Part shown: positions 1 to 7,975 of the stretch, one piece after another | How the letters are laid out: each line of letters begins with the position of its first letter | Position numbering within the stretch: the first letter of the stretch is position 1 | Origin: an uncultured Acidobacteriaceae bacterium | GTDB taxonomy: Bacteria > Acidobacteriota > Terriglobia > Terriglobales > Acidobacteriaceae | Length of the DNA: 64,000 nt | Assembly: GCA_937879855.1 (NCBI GenBank) | Contig: CALFMO010000040.1 | Span: 1 to 64,000 of the forward strand | Reading direction: 5' to 3' | The notes under the pieces: generated by a model | Told to the model about the DNA's origin: nothing | Database searches by the model: none | Seen by the model: only the letters and a program-made list of their open reading frames with translations | Program-made: the position numbers and the translations under genes

Positions 1-76
1 TGGTGGCCAGGGACGGAGTTGAACCGCCGACGCCAGCCTTTTCAGGGCTGCGCTCTACCACCTGAGCTACCTGGCC
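1..76 (-). tRNA. tRNA-Phe (GAA), complete with CCA
   Basis: Read on the minus strand, the sequence folds as a full cloverleaf. The 7-bp acceptor stem pairs GGCCAGG (70-76) with CCTGGCC (5-11), followed by discriminator A and an encoded CCA (1-3). The anticodon loop is CTGAAAA (39-45), giving anticodon GAA at 41-43, which reads phenylalanine codons. The D-loop and T-loop (GGTTCAA) consensus sequences are present. The gene begins exactly at the window edge and is complete at 76 nt. Confidence 0.96.
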
Positions 77-323
77 ACATTCTAAAAACCGCCGTCCGCA
101 GGCTTCGAGCACTGTTCGCTTCACGCTGATTGTGGCGGGATTCGCGACCGAACGAAATGCTCCACTGCGGAGCTTTGTGGAACGCTCGAATTATAACAAC
201 CGCACTGGTTTCCCTCAACGGCAGCGCAGCTTTCCTGTGAAACTTCGAAACTGCTTTTCGGCGAAAAACCGTTAGATCCGCGCCTTTTCCCGCCGTCTCA
301 TACTCGACAGTCGCGCCAGAGTT

Positions 324-1835
324 CTACCCCGCGAAGCTCTTCACAAACTCCACCAAGCTGCGCAGTGCTATGCCCGACGGGCCTTTCGCGATCCAGGGTT
401 TCTGATCTTCCATCCACGCCGTACCGGCTATGTCCAGGTGAATCCATGGCGTCTCTTCGGCGAACTCTTTCAGGAACATGGCGGCCGTGATGGCGCCGCC
501 CCAGCGTCCGCCGGTGTTCATGATGTCGGCGATCGACGAGCGAATCTGCTCTTTATATTCGTCATCGAGCGGCATCCGCCACATCTTCTCGCCGGCTTTC
601 GTGTTCGCGGTGTGAAAGCGGTTGTACATATCGTCGTCGTTCGCGAAAATTCCGGCGTTGTTGTAACCGAGCGCCACCACAACCGCCCCTGTCAACGTGG
701 CGGCATCCACCAGGTGCGTGCAACCGAGTTGGCGCGCGTAGTAGAGGCCATCAGCCAGCACCAGCCGTCCTTCAGCGTCGGTATTGATGATCTCGATCGA
801 CTTGCCCGACATGGCGATCTGCACGTCGCCGGGCTTCTGCGCTTTTCCCGAAGGCATATTTTCGGTCGCGCACACGATGCCGATGACTTTCACTTTCGGC
901 TTCAGCAGCGCGATGGCGCGCATGGCTCCGATCATGGTTGCGCCCCCGGCCATGTCGTATTTCATCTTCTCCATGCCATCGGCCGGCTTGATTGAGATGC
1001 CGCCAGTGTCAAAAGTAATTCCCTTTCCCACGAGTCCCAGCACTGGCTTCTCGGGCGCGCCGGCTGGTTCGTAGCGCATGACGATCAGCGCCGGTGGTTC
1101 ATCGGACCCCTGCGCCACGCTCCAGAAGGCGCCCATTTTCATTTCCTTGATCTTGTCGGCGCCGTAGACTTCACACTTCAAGCCGACTTCCGCTGACATC
1201 TTTTTCGCCCGCTCGGCGAGAATCGTGGGCGTCATGCGATTGGAAGGCTCGTTTACCAGGTCGCGCGTGAAGTTTTGCGATTCGCCGATCACTTGCGCTT
1301 CATGCGCAGCTTTTTCGAGAGCGGACTTGTCACCGCTCGCGACAATGGTGAGTGCATCAATCTGCTGATCTTTGCGGTCGCTTCGGTAGTAGTCCGGTTC
1401 GAAATTTCCTACGTGCGCCCCTTCTACGATTGCGCGCACCGCCTCTTCTGCGGAAACGCCGAGCGGAGCCACGAATGCGAAGCTGCGGATCCCACGCGAC
1501 TTGAGCGCGCGCACTGCGACCCCAGCCAGACGACGCAAATCGTAGCTGGAAAATTTCTTCGCGCTCCCGCCGCTGACGAGTAGCAGGCGTTTCGCTTTCA
1601 AGCCGGCAGGTTTGTGCAGCAGGTTGGTCTCGAAAGTCTTGCCGGCAACTTCGCCGCTAGCCAACAAATCCGCAGCCACCGACTGCACCGCAGGATCGCC
1701 GCTGGCAACTTTGAGTTGTGGCTTCTTATCTTTTTCTTTTGTGCTCGGCGCGGGCTCAGCGTGGTCGAGCACCACCGCGACCAGCGATTCAGTTTCAACT
1801 GCAGCAGGAGTAGACGTAGAAATGGTCGTTTGCAT
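324..1835 (-). CDS. pepA: Leucyl aminopeptidase (M17 family, cytosolic)
   Basis: This 503-residue protein is a two-metal aminopeptidase that removes N-terminal residues from peptides in the cytoplasm, usually as a hexamer. The family signature NTDAEGRLVLAD lies at residues 351-362. Metal and catalytic residues are visible at K271 and D276 (GKGITFDTGG), K283, D294, D353, E355 and R357, which is within one residue of the numbering in E. coli PepA. The first ~190 residues form the less conserved N-terminal domain, with a lysine-rich linker near 32-42. The start is the only early ATG, but no clear Shine-Dalgarno precedes it. The 247 bases between the gene and the tRNA hold nothing I recognise. 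Confidence 0.96.
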   Translation of the reverse strand: MQTTISTSTPAAVETESLVAVVLDHAEPAPSTKEKDKKPQLKVASGDPAVQSVAADLLASGEVAGKTFETNLLHKPAGLKAKRLLLVSGGSAKKFSSYDLRRLAGVAVRALKSRGIRSFAFVAPLGVSAEEAVRAIVEGAHVGNFEPDYYRSDRKDQQIDALTIVASGDKSALEKAAHEAQVIGESQNFTRDLVNEPSNRMTPTILAERAKKMSAEVGLKCEVYGADKIKEMKMGAFWSVAQGSDEPPALIVMRYEPAGAPEKPVLGLVGKGITFDTGGISIKPADGMEKMKYDMAGGATMIGAMRAIALLKPKVKVIGIVCATENMPSGKAQKPGDVQIAMSGKSIEIINTDAEGRLVLADGLYYARQLGCTHLVDAATLTGAVVVALGYNNAGIFANDDDMYNRFHTANTKAGEKMWRMPLDDEYKEQIRSSIADIMNTGGRWGGAITAAMFLKEFAEETPWIHLDIAGTAWMEDQKPWIAKGPSGIALRSLVEFVKSFAG

Positions 1836-1941
1836 AATTGTTGTGAATATTTAGTATCTCGGCGCAGAGGGAAAAGTGCAAGCGCACCACTTGGGCTGAT
1901 GGCCCGAGGTGCCGCGAAGGTTTGGATTTGTTGTTTCGACT

Positions 1942-2439
1942 TTAGCGAATGGCAGTGCAGTCGCCGGTTTGATGGTCGGCAATCTGAAAGCGAAGGAAGT
2001 CGTGAACCGCGTCCAGCGCTTGCTTGTTGTCGGCAGTGATGGTGATGCGCGCGCCGCGCGGAATCTCCTGCAGGTCCCAGTGCAGATCAGTTTTAAGGCG
2101 CATCATCACGGCCGTGCCGGGCACGTCCTGGCTGTGAACCATCATGGGCGCGTTGAAGTTGCCATCGGCGAACATGCGGACAATATGCTGAAAGTGGTCA
2201 CGAATCTCCCCGAGGCTGGCCGTGTCATTGAGGTCGTTGACGCGAGCTTCGATCAGCCCGCCATCCTGAGTGAGCACGAAATGATGCGTCGTCTTCTCGT
2301 GCGAGAAACCCATGACCTTGTCGCCATGCTCATTAACCATGTTGTGATGATCTTGTGGCTGTTGGGTTTGTGTCTGAGCATCATGCTGGCCAAACGCCAG
2401 GCAGCTCAACAATAAGACGACCGATGCGGCACGCAGCAT
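1942..2439 (-). CDS. Small exported protein, conserved in Acidobacteria, unknown function
   Basis: The frame is open upstream to 2544, but the ATG at 2439 is preceded by AGGAG at 8-nt spacing and begins a clear signal peptide (MLRAASVVLLLSCLAFGQ), so the protein is 165 residues. The mature part starts with a Gln/His-rich stretch and continues with HGDKVMGFSHEKTTHHFVL. It ends in a block (ITADNKQALDAVHDFLRFQI) that I remember from uncharacterised acidobacterial proteins. The many histidines (HH, HGD, SHEK, THH) could bind metal, which is inference only. It lies just downstream of the Smr gene on the same strand, but the strong own ribosome site suggests separate translation control. Confidence 0.75.
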   Translation of the reverse strand: MLRAASVVLLLSCLAFGQHDAQTQTQQPQDHHNMVNEHGDKVMGFSHEKTTHHFVLTQDGGLIEARVNDLNDTASLGEIRDHFQHIVRMFADGNFNAPMMVHSQDVPGTAVMMRLKTDLHWDLQEIPRGARITITADNKQALDAVHDFLRFQIADHQTGDCTAIR

Positions 2440-2534
2440 AGAGGATCTCCTATCGACGCATTGCTTTGACGGGCGGGAGTCTGGAGTGTTAGCAGATTCT
2501 GTAAGCTGTACCGGACGAGATATCACGCTCCGCC

Positions 2535-2843
2535 TCAGAGCCACACTACCGTGATCCCCTGATTGCGCCGACCCAAGTCCGGATCGCTCTTCAAATCAGA
2601 CTGATCCTGCAACAGGCGCCAAGTCGTGTCATCGCTTTTCGACCAGTTCTCACCGAAAATGCAGCCCCGAATCTGACCGGCCTCAACCATTTCGCGCAAA
2701 CGCCTCTGCACCGCAATGCGGATGTCGCCGCCCGTGCCTGTCGATCCGTAACCGTGGATGATCTTGAGAAGAGAAAGTTTCTGCCCGTGAGCCCGCGCAA
2801 TTTCGCGATCCAGCCGCTGCAGCGCCTCCTGCACCGTCGGCAT
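2535..2843 (-). CDS. Smr-domain protein (MutS2 C-terminal-like)
   Basis: This 102-residue protein consists almost entirely of an Smr domain, a fold that acts as a nicking or RNA endonuclease in MutS2 and stand-alone relatives. The core motif IIHGYGSTGTGGDIRIAV at about residues 28-45 matches the family HGxGxG...LR...V pattern. The reading frame stays open in front of the ATG and encodes VNLKSD, which resembles the LDLxGxT strand that opens the Smr fold. No ATG, GTG or TTG lies there before an in-frame TAG at about 2899-2901. The true N-terminus is therefore uncertain and may be longer than given. It follows smpB by 47 bases. Confidence 0.8.
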   Translation of the reverse strand: MPTVQEALQRLDREIARAHGQKLSLLKIIHGYGSTGTGGDIRIAVQRRLREMVEAGQIRGCIFGENWSKSDDTTWRLLQDQSDLKSDPDLGRRNQGITVVWL

Positions 2844-2890
2844 GTCGGACTTGAGATTTACTGTCTTTACGGCGCACTCCTGGTAGGCTT

Positions 2891-3421
2891 CTATTTTCTA
2901 TTTCTTCCTCGCGCCACCGCTTCCCGCGCCTCTTTGTCCGCCGTCCGCCGCCGCTCCGTCTCGCGTTTATCCCAGAGTTGCTTGCCCTTGGCCAGGGCCA
3001 ACTCCACTTTGACCCTTCCGTTCTTGAAGTACAAGCGAGTCGGGATCAGGGTCAGCCCCTTTTGCTGCGTCTTGCCGATCAGCTTACGAATCTCTTCGCG
3101 ATGCATCAGCAGCTTGCGGGTGCGCAGAGGAGCATGGTTAAAAATGTTGCCGTGCTCGTAGGGACCAATGTGCGCGTTCAGCAGCCAGACCGCGCCGTCC
3201 TTCACCAACCCGTATGAATCCTTCAAGTTAGCCAAACCGCCCCGGATCGACTTGACCTCGGTCCCGGTCAAAACCACGCCCGCCTCAAATTTTTCCAGCA
3301 AGAAATAGTTATGTGAAGCGATCCTATTAACGGCGGCATCTCGTTCGCCGGAGGCTGTGGGATCACGGCGGGGAGATTTCTCCGGGTTCGGCTTGGTCTG
3401 ATGCGTGGATTGGCGAGGCAT
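2891..3421 (-). CDS. smpB: SsrA-binding protein SmpB
   Basis: SmpB binds tmRNA and brings it to stalled ribosomes for trans-translation. The 176-residue sequence has a ~30-residue basic, proline-rich N-terminal extension. The conserved core follows: [47 protein letters not shown] and [10 protein letters not shown]. The tail ([15 protein letters not shown] and onward) is the basic C-terminal helix that enters the ribosome mRNA channel. No tmRNA gene is visible nearby. The Smr-domain gene follows 47 bases downstream on the same strand and may be co-transcribed. Confidence 0.97.
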   Translation of the reverse strand: MPRQSTHQTKPNPEKSPRRDPTASGERDAAVNRIASHNYFLLEKFEAGVVLTGTEVKSIRGGLANLKDSYGLVKDGAVWLLNAHIGPYEHGNIFNHAPLRTRKLLMHREEIRKLIGKTQQKGLTLIPTRLYFKNGRVKVELALAKGKQLWDKRETERRRTADKEAREAVARGRNRK

Positions 3422-3743
3422 GGCTGGAAGAATTTATCTTAACAGCAACAATGGCGCCGGCTTTTAAGCAGGAGTCTAGCGCGTCACGCGATGCCATGGA
3501 CGTTCCGACTTCCAAGGTTCGCGCTCCGCTCCGCTAGGGCTACGACTAAAGAGTGTAACTCCCGCGTCCGCAAGCACTTCGGGAGCCGGAAATGGCGATG
3601 CTATAATCGCCTCACCGAAAGCATTTTCGTGAATAGAGTGTATTTCCCGCGCGAAGAACGCCGTCGCGAAGCGCTGCAACTTGGGAACGCTGCTTGTCCG
3701 GCGCACACTTTAAATAAGAGGACCAACTCGTGAGGATTATCGA
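3422..3743. other. Intergenic region upstream of the secretin gene
   Basis: This is a 322-base gap between divergent smpB and the secretin gene. No open frame here looks coding. A perfect TATAAT hexamer sits at 3602-3607 on the plus strand, about 140 bases before the secretin start. No good -35 element is visible at the right spacing. No other structure was recognised. Confidence 0.4.
3602..3607 (+). promoter_or_regulatory. Possible -10 hexamer (TATAAT) for the secretin cluster
   Basis: This exact sigma-70 -10 consensus lies in the otherwise empty region before the secretin gene. The matching -35 box is poor, so the call is tentative. Confidence 0.25.
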
Positions 3744-6047
3744 ATGAGACGCTTGAAGCGCCCGGCTGTTTTGCTTTTGCTGGTCGCGGTTGTAACGCTT
3801 CCCGGCATTGCAGCCGACAACCCCAAAGATCTCTACGCCAAGGGTCAAGACGCCGAGTCTCGCCAGCAATACGAAGCGGCCTACACGTTCTTCAAAAAGG
3901 CTTACGAGCTCAAGCCCAAGGATCTGCGCTACCGGACCGCGTTTGAGCGCGCTCGTTTCGAGGCCGCGTCCTCCATTGTTCACACGGGACAGAAGCTGCG
4001 CGATGAAGGCAAGCTGGACGATGCCGTGGCCGAGTTCCAGAAAGCCCTGGAGATCGATCCCTCGTTGTTCATCGCCCGGCAGGAACTTGACCGCACCGTG
4101 AAAATGATCAACGACCAGCGGAATCCTCCGCCTCAGGCCGCAGGCCCTCCGGCTGGCTTGGAGCGCAGAGTCCATGAAGCGGCTGGTCCTGTGGAACTCG
4201 CGCCGATTTCCAACATTCCGATCACTGTCAAGATGCTCGCCACGAAGTCCGACGTGGTCTACCGCACCATTGGACAGCTCGCGGGCGTCAACGTGTTGTT
4301 CGATCCCGACTACACCGCCCGGGTCATCAATGTCGACCTCAATGGAGTCACGCTCGACGATGCGCTGGAAATTACCGCGCTCGAGTCGAAGACCTTCTGG
4401 CGCCCGGTCACGCAGAACACGATTTTCGTCGCCCAGGATAATCCTGCCAAGCGCAAGGAACTGGAGCAGAGTGTCCTAAAAACTTTTTATCTCACCAATC
4501 TTTCCCAGCCCACCGAACTGCAGGATGTGGTGAACGCGATTCGCGCCGTGCTCGATGTGCAGCGCGTGCAGCAGTTGCTCTCTCAAAATGCGCTGGTGGT
4601 GCGCGGCACTCCCGACCAGATCGCGCTGGCAGAAAAACTGGTAGAGGATCTGGATAAGGCTCGCCCGGAAGTGATCGTCGACATCGCGGTGATGCAGATC
4701 AGCAAAGACAAATCTCGCACCCTGGGCCTGAGCCCGCCCACCAGCGCCACGGTTACTCTGCAGTCGAACATTAATAACACCACGACAACCACCACCACCG
4801 GTACAACCAACGCGGGAAACGGCGGCACCGTTACCCAAAACACTGGAACTAATGGAATCAACCTCAACACACTTGGCAACCTCAACGCCACCAATTTCCA
4901 GGTCGTGATTCCATCGGCGAACCTGTCGGCAGTCATGTCCGACACCGATACTAAGCTGATTCAGAATCCGCAGGTCCGCTCGCTCGATAATCAGAAAGCC
5001 TCGCTCAAGATTGGTGAACGCATCCCCATCGCCACCGGCTCGTTCCAACCCGGCATCGGTGGCGTTGGCATTAACCCGCTGGTCAACACGCAATTCCAGT
5101 ATCAGGATGTCGGCGTCAACATCGAAGTCACGCCTCACGTCCACGCCAGCCGCGAGGTCAGCCTGAAGATCACCATGGAAATTTCCTCGGTGACGGGCCA
5201 AGCCAACATCGGCGGCATCACGCAGCCGATCATCGGCCAGAAAAAAGTCGACTTAGGCGAAATCCGACTGAGAGATGGCGAGTCAAGTCTGATTGGCGGC
5301 ATTCTCGACGACTCGCAAACCAAGTCGCTGAGCGGCATACCGGGATTGGCGCAAATTCCAATCTTGAAATATCTTTTCGGCCAGACGACTACCGATCATT
5401 CCTCGGACGAAACCGTCTTTGCCATCACTCCGCATGTCATCCGTGGCACGGATGTAAACGAGGTCAACCAGCGGGCGATCGAAATCGGCACCGCGAATTC
5501 GATCGAGCTACGTCGCGTCAGCCGGCCGGCAGCCGCTTCCGCGCAAACGCCCGCGCAACCTGCGAACCCGTCGATCCAGCCCGCGCCCAACCAGCCTCCA
5601 GCTGGCCAAACGCCCGCCCCGAACGCCGGCGGCACCCCCAGCTTCCTGTTCGATCCGCCAACCATCCAGGCCGCGAAGGGCAACACATTTGTAGTGAATC
5701 TGCTGATTACCGGCGCCCAGAACGTGCACTCCGTGCCGGTGCAGTTGAACTACGATCCGAAAATGCTGCAACTGGTGAATGTGTCCAATGGCGGCTTCCT
5801 CTCGCAGGATGGTCAGGCCGTAGCACTCGTTCACCGCGAGGATGAAACTATCGGACAGTCGCAAATTACGGCGACGCGGCCGCCCGGCGCTGGAGGAGTT
5901 TCCGGTCAAGGCTCGGTTATCACGCTCACGTTCCAGGCTAAGGCCGATGGACAAACTCCGCTGACCATCACTCGCGGAGGAGCGCGCGATCCGGGTTTGC
6001 AGCCCATCACTGTCAACGGAGCGCAAGCGGCGATCACGGTTCAGTAA
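3744..6047 (+). CDS. Secretin (GspD/PilQ-like) with TPR N-terminus and C-terminal cohesin domain
   Basis: This is an outer-membrane channel protein of a type II secretion or type IV pilus-like system. Visible parts in order: signal peptide (residues 1-24); TPR-like repeats (about 27-125, with AYTFFKKAYELKPKD); STN/N0 domain (about 155-215); N1-type domain (about 245-310, with ALVVRGTPDQIALAEKLV); an Asn/Thr/Gly-rich insertion (about 340-370); and the secretin pore (about 385-570, with KIGERIPIATG and LSGIPGLAQIPILKYLFG). After a Pro/Ala linker the last ~135 residues (FLFDPPTIQAAKGNTFVVNL and on) look like a cohesin domain. Two pseudopilin genes follow 33 bases downstream on the same strand. 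A cohesin at the C-terminus of a secretin is uncommon outside Acidobacteria and some delta-proteobacteria. Confidence 0.88.
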   Translation: MRRLKRPAVLLLLVAVVTLPGIAADNPKDLYAKGQDAESRQQYEAAYTFFKKAYELKPKDLRYRTAFERARFEAASSIVHTGQKLRDEGKLDDAVAEFQKALEIDPSLFIARQELDRTVKMINDQRNPPPQAAGPPAGLERRVHEAAGPVELAPISNIPITVKMLATKSDVVYRTIGQLAGVNVLFDPDYTARVINVDLNGVTLDDALEITALESKTFWRPVTQNTIFVAQDNPAKRKELEQSVLKTFYLTNLSQPTELQDVVNAIRAVLDVQRVQQLLSQNALVVRGTPDQIALAEKLVEDLDKARPEVIVDIAVMQISKDKSRTLGLSPPTSATVTLQSNINNTTTTTTTGTTNAGNGGTVTQNTGTNGINLNTLGNLNATNFQVVIPSANLSAVMSDTDTKLIQNPQVRSLDNQKASLKIGERIPIATGSFQPGIGGVGINPLVNTQFQYQDVGVNIEVTPHVHASREVSLKITMEISSVTGQANIGGITQPIIGQKKVDLGEIRLRDGESSLIGGILDDSQTKSLSGIPGLAQIPILKYLFGQTTTDHSSDETVFAITPHVIRGTDVNEVNQRAIEIGTANSIELRRVSRPAAASAQTPAQPANPSIQPAPNQPPAGQTPAPNAGGTPSFLFDPPTIQAAKGNTFVVNLLITGAQNVHSVPVQLNYDPKMLQLVNVSNGGFLSQDGQAVALVHREDETIGQSQITATRPPGAGGVSGQGSVITLTFQAKADGQTPLTITRGGARDPGLQPITVNGAQAAITVQ

Positions 6048-6080
6048 GAGAGATCGAGTAATTGAAAAGAAGATGACAGG

Positions 6081-6563
6081 ATGAGGACGCAAAGATTTCA
6101 TTCCCGGCCGCGCTCGAACGGCGCCAGTGGCTTTACGCTGCTGGAACTGATCGTCGCCGCGACCATCCTGTCGATCCTCACGCTGATGGCCTTGCCACTG
6201 GCGCGGGTCACCATTCAGCGCGAGAAGGAAAAGGAACTTCGGGAAGCCCTGTGGCAGATGCGCGACGCCATCGACCGCTACAAAGATGCCGCCGAGCAAG
6301 GCAAGTTTCAAACCAAGGTGGAATCGCAGAACTATCCTCCCGACCTGGAAACTCTGGTCAAAGGCGTGGAGGCGCAAGGTGGCAAGAAAATTCGTTTTCT
6401 GCGTTCTATCCCTAGAGATCCCATGACCAAGGGCACGGAGTGGGGCTTGCGCTCCATGCAAGACGATCCCGATTCCGACTCCTGGGGCGGACAGAACGTG
6501 TTCGACGTTTACACCAAGTCGCAAGGCACCGCGCTCGACGGAACGAAGTACAAGGACTGGTAA
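6081..6563 (+). CDS. Type II secretion/type IV pilus pseudopilin (first copy)
   Basis: This 160-residue protein has a class III prepilin leader: a short basic N-terminus, then the peptidase site G|FTLLELIVA and a ~20-residue hydrophobic helix, giving about 18 leader residues. The C-terminal half contains DPMTKGTEWGLRSM and a run of small and polar residues, as in GspG-like major pseudopilins. It would be cleaved and methylated by a prepilin peptidase that is not in this window. It lies 33 bases after the secretin gene, and its TAA abuts the ATG of the next pseudopilin (TAAATG), so the two are probably translationally coupled. Confidence 0.88.
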   Translation: MRTQRFHSRPRSNGASGFTLLELIVAATILSILTLMALPLARVTIQREKEKELREALWQMRDAIDRYKDAAEQGKFQTKVESQNYPPDLETLVKGVEAQGGKKIRFLRSIPRDPMTKGTEWGLRSMQDDPDSDSWGGQNVFDVYTKSQGTALDGTKYKDW

Positions 6564-7088
6564 ATGCTAGGGGGCGTCAATAAGTTGACACAGAGCACGA
6601 GCGGCTGTCGCAGAGAGGCGCGCAGGCTCGGCTTGAATCGTCGTTGCTCGTTAGCGGTTCTTCGTTGGTCCCAACGACCGAGGACGAACGACCAACGGCG
6701 CCTGCACCGTCTTCGCGGATTCACTCTGCTGGAGTTGATGATCGTGATCAGCATCATCATGATCCTGATGGCTGTCGCCGTTCCTGTATACAACCAGTCC
6801 ATCATCCAGGCCCGAGAATCCGTGCTGCGATCGAACCTGAACACGCTGCGCAACGTCATCCAGCAGTACACCCTCGACAAGCAGAAAGCCCCGCAGTCCC
6901 TCGACGAGCTGGTCACAGCCGGCTACCTGCGCCAGATTCCGGTCGATCCCATGACTCGCCAAACCAACTGGGAAACAGTGCAGGAAGACGTGATGCAGGC
7001 TGTAGACCAGCAAGATCCCGGCATTACCGATGTCCACTCCGCCTCCAACGCCACCGCCAGCGACGGCACCGCCTACAGCACTTGGTAA
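6564..7088 (+). CDS. Type II secretion/type IV pilus pseudopilin (second copy, long leader)
   Basis: The prepilin site G|FTLLELMIVIS and the hydrophobic helix are clear, and the DPMTRQTNWE motif matches the neighbouring pseudopilin. The leader is odd. From the ATG at 6564 about 52 residues, rich in Arg and Ser, precede the cleavage site, whereas 6-25 is usual. No start codon with a good ribosome site is visible nearer the cleavage site. The leader-coding DNA contains an 8-bp inverted repeat (CGTTGGTC at about 6663 and GACCAACG at about 6691) and looks like dispersed-repeat sequence. Either the leader is genuinely long or translation starts at a weak internal codon. Confidence 0.82.
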   Translation: MLGGVNKLTQSTSGCRREARRLGLNRRCSLAVLRWSQRPRTNDQRRLHRLRGFTLLELMIVISIIMILMAVAVPVYNQSIIQARESVLRSNLNTLRNVIQQYTLDKQKAPQSLDELVTAGYLRQIPVDPMTRQTNWETVQEDVMQAVDQQDPGITDVHSASNATASDGTAYSTW

Positions 7089-7121
7089 CAAAAACACGGT
7101 TGGCACACCACCAGCGGCTGC

Positions 7122-7150
7122 CCCATCCGTCGCGTTTTTCGACGGATGGG
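7122..7150. terminator. Hairpin after the pseudopilin genes
   Basis: A perfect 11-bp stem pairs CCCATCCGTCG with CGACGGATGGG across a 7-base T-rich loop, 34 bases after the second pseudopilin stop. No U-tract follows, so it may stabilise the message end rather than act as a classical terminator. Confidence 0.4.
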
Positions 7151-7172
7151 CATCACGAACGTATCCTCGATT

Positions 7173-7204
7173 CCTCTTTGGTCCTCCGTGCCCTCAGTGG
7201 TTAA
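7173..7204 (-). repeat. Short dispersed repeat of the 'AACCaCnGAGG...GGAGG' type
   Basis: Read on the minus strand this begins TTAACCACTGAGGGCACGGA and continues with GGACCAAAGAGG. It resembles the short degenerate repeat scattered through many environmental bacterial genomes, and a related copy is at 60825-60865. It lies directly upstream of the small gene at 7242. Confidence 0.35.
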
Positions 7205-7241
7205 GATCTGTTACCCGCGCATAGCAATAAAGGAGCAACGC

Positions 7242-7583
7242 ATGCGAAGAATCGCGATCATCCCGGGTTGGCGAATCGGCGCATGCGAACTGGCCAACAT
7301 GAACTTTCAGGACGATTTGCACGACCTGGCATCCCAAGTGGGCACCCATATTGGGTTCGCCGCTCCTACCTCGGATGAGGAGATGGCTCTTTCCGTAATT
7401 CACAAAGCAAGAGAACGGGGCATTGATCTGCAGCCTAACCAAGTAACCGTACGACGCACGAGTTCCGGGGAAACTTCAACTTTATATCCGGCAGCGGACT
7501 ATACAGGCCCCGTGAATCTCGCGTTCTTTTCCTTCAACCTGCATTTCGCTCCTTCGAGCGACAAGAAGGAATGTAGAAGCTAG
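7242..7583 (+). CDS. Small conserved protein in the pilus/secretion neighbourhood, unknown function
   Basis: The frame is open from 7146, but AAAGGAG sits 7 nt before the ATG at 7242, giving 113 residues. The body contains NFQDDLHDLASQVGTHIGF, TSDEEMALSVIHKARERGI, QPNQVTVRR and AADYTGPVNLAFFSFNLHF. I associate this layout with small membrane-anchored acidobacterial proteins that sit near pilin genes. The expected N-terminal membrane helix is not obvious here (MRRIAIIPGWRIGACELANM is only weakly hydrophobic), so the anchor may be degenerate. The final four bases overlap the end of a small convergent gene. No function can be assigned from sequence. Confidence 0.65.
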   Translation: MRRIAIIPGWRIGACELANMNFQDDLHDLASQVGTHIGFAAPTSDEEMALSVIHKARERGIDLQPNQVTVRRTSSGETSTLYPAADYTGPVNLAFFSFNLHFAPSSDKKECRS

Positions 7584-7765
7584 CTCTTCGATTCAGGCGA
7601 ATGCGTTGGGTCTTTGAGCGACTCAATCCTGAGCGTCGCGATGGTCAAAGAGGCCTCGATCTGTTCCAGTTCAGCAACAGAACGAGTGAGGTAGAACACA
7701 ATCTGACGCAGGAAAAACCAGCAGCCAAGAAATCCAACGGCAACAACTACAGTCAGGACAATCAT
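7580..7765 (-). CDS. Possible single-span membrane protein, 61 residues
   Basis: The predicted product begins with a strong membrane helix (MIVLTVVVAVGFLGCWFFL). A short amphipathic segment follows (TRSVAELEQIEASLTIATL) and a polar tail. Such a layout fits a small inner-membrane protein with a cytoplasmic or periplasmic coil. No convincing ribosome site precedes the ATG, and the family is not one I recognise. It overlaps the end of the convergent upstream gene by 4 bases. It could be a chance frame. Confidence 0.4.
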   Translation of the reverse strand: MIVLTVVVAVGFLGCWFFLRQIVFYLTRSVAELEQIEASLTIATLRIESLKDPTHSPESKS

Positions 7766-7975
7766 GGGAGGTCCGCACCGGGGCGGGAAGGGGCCCTCTC
7801 ACGTTTGCACTATTTCGCCGCCCCAATTGTCGGCAATCTTACGCGGCGGCGGACCGTTCCGCAAGAGTCAACCCTTCCCATGTCAACGGTTGGCATGGAA
7901 TGGCGTGCGGCGCCAGGGCGACCCGACTAGTCACAGCGAGTTGTAGCCTGCTTCGCAAAGCAATAACATCTACTT

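Noticed and set aside
4583..4945. 120-codon minus-strand frame in the secretin gene opposite its Thr/Asn-rich insertion
   Set aside because: The Val-rich run arises from the complementary Thr/Asn codons and is not a membrane protein.
5508..6524. 338-codon minus-strand frame across the secretin end and first pseudopilin
   Set aside because: It runs through two well-supported plus-strand genes and has no recognisable motif or ribosome site.
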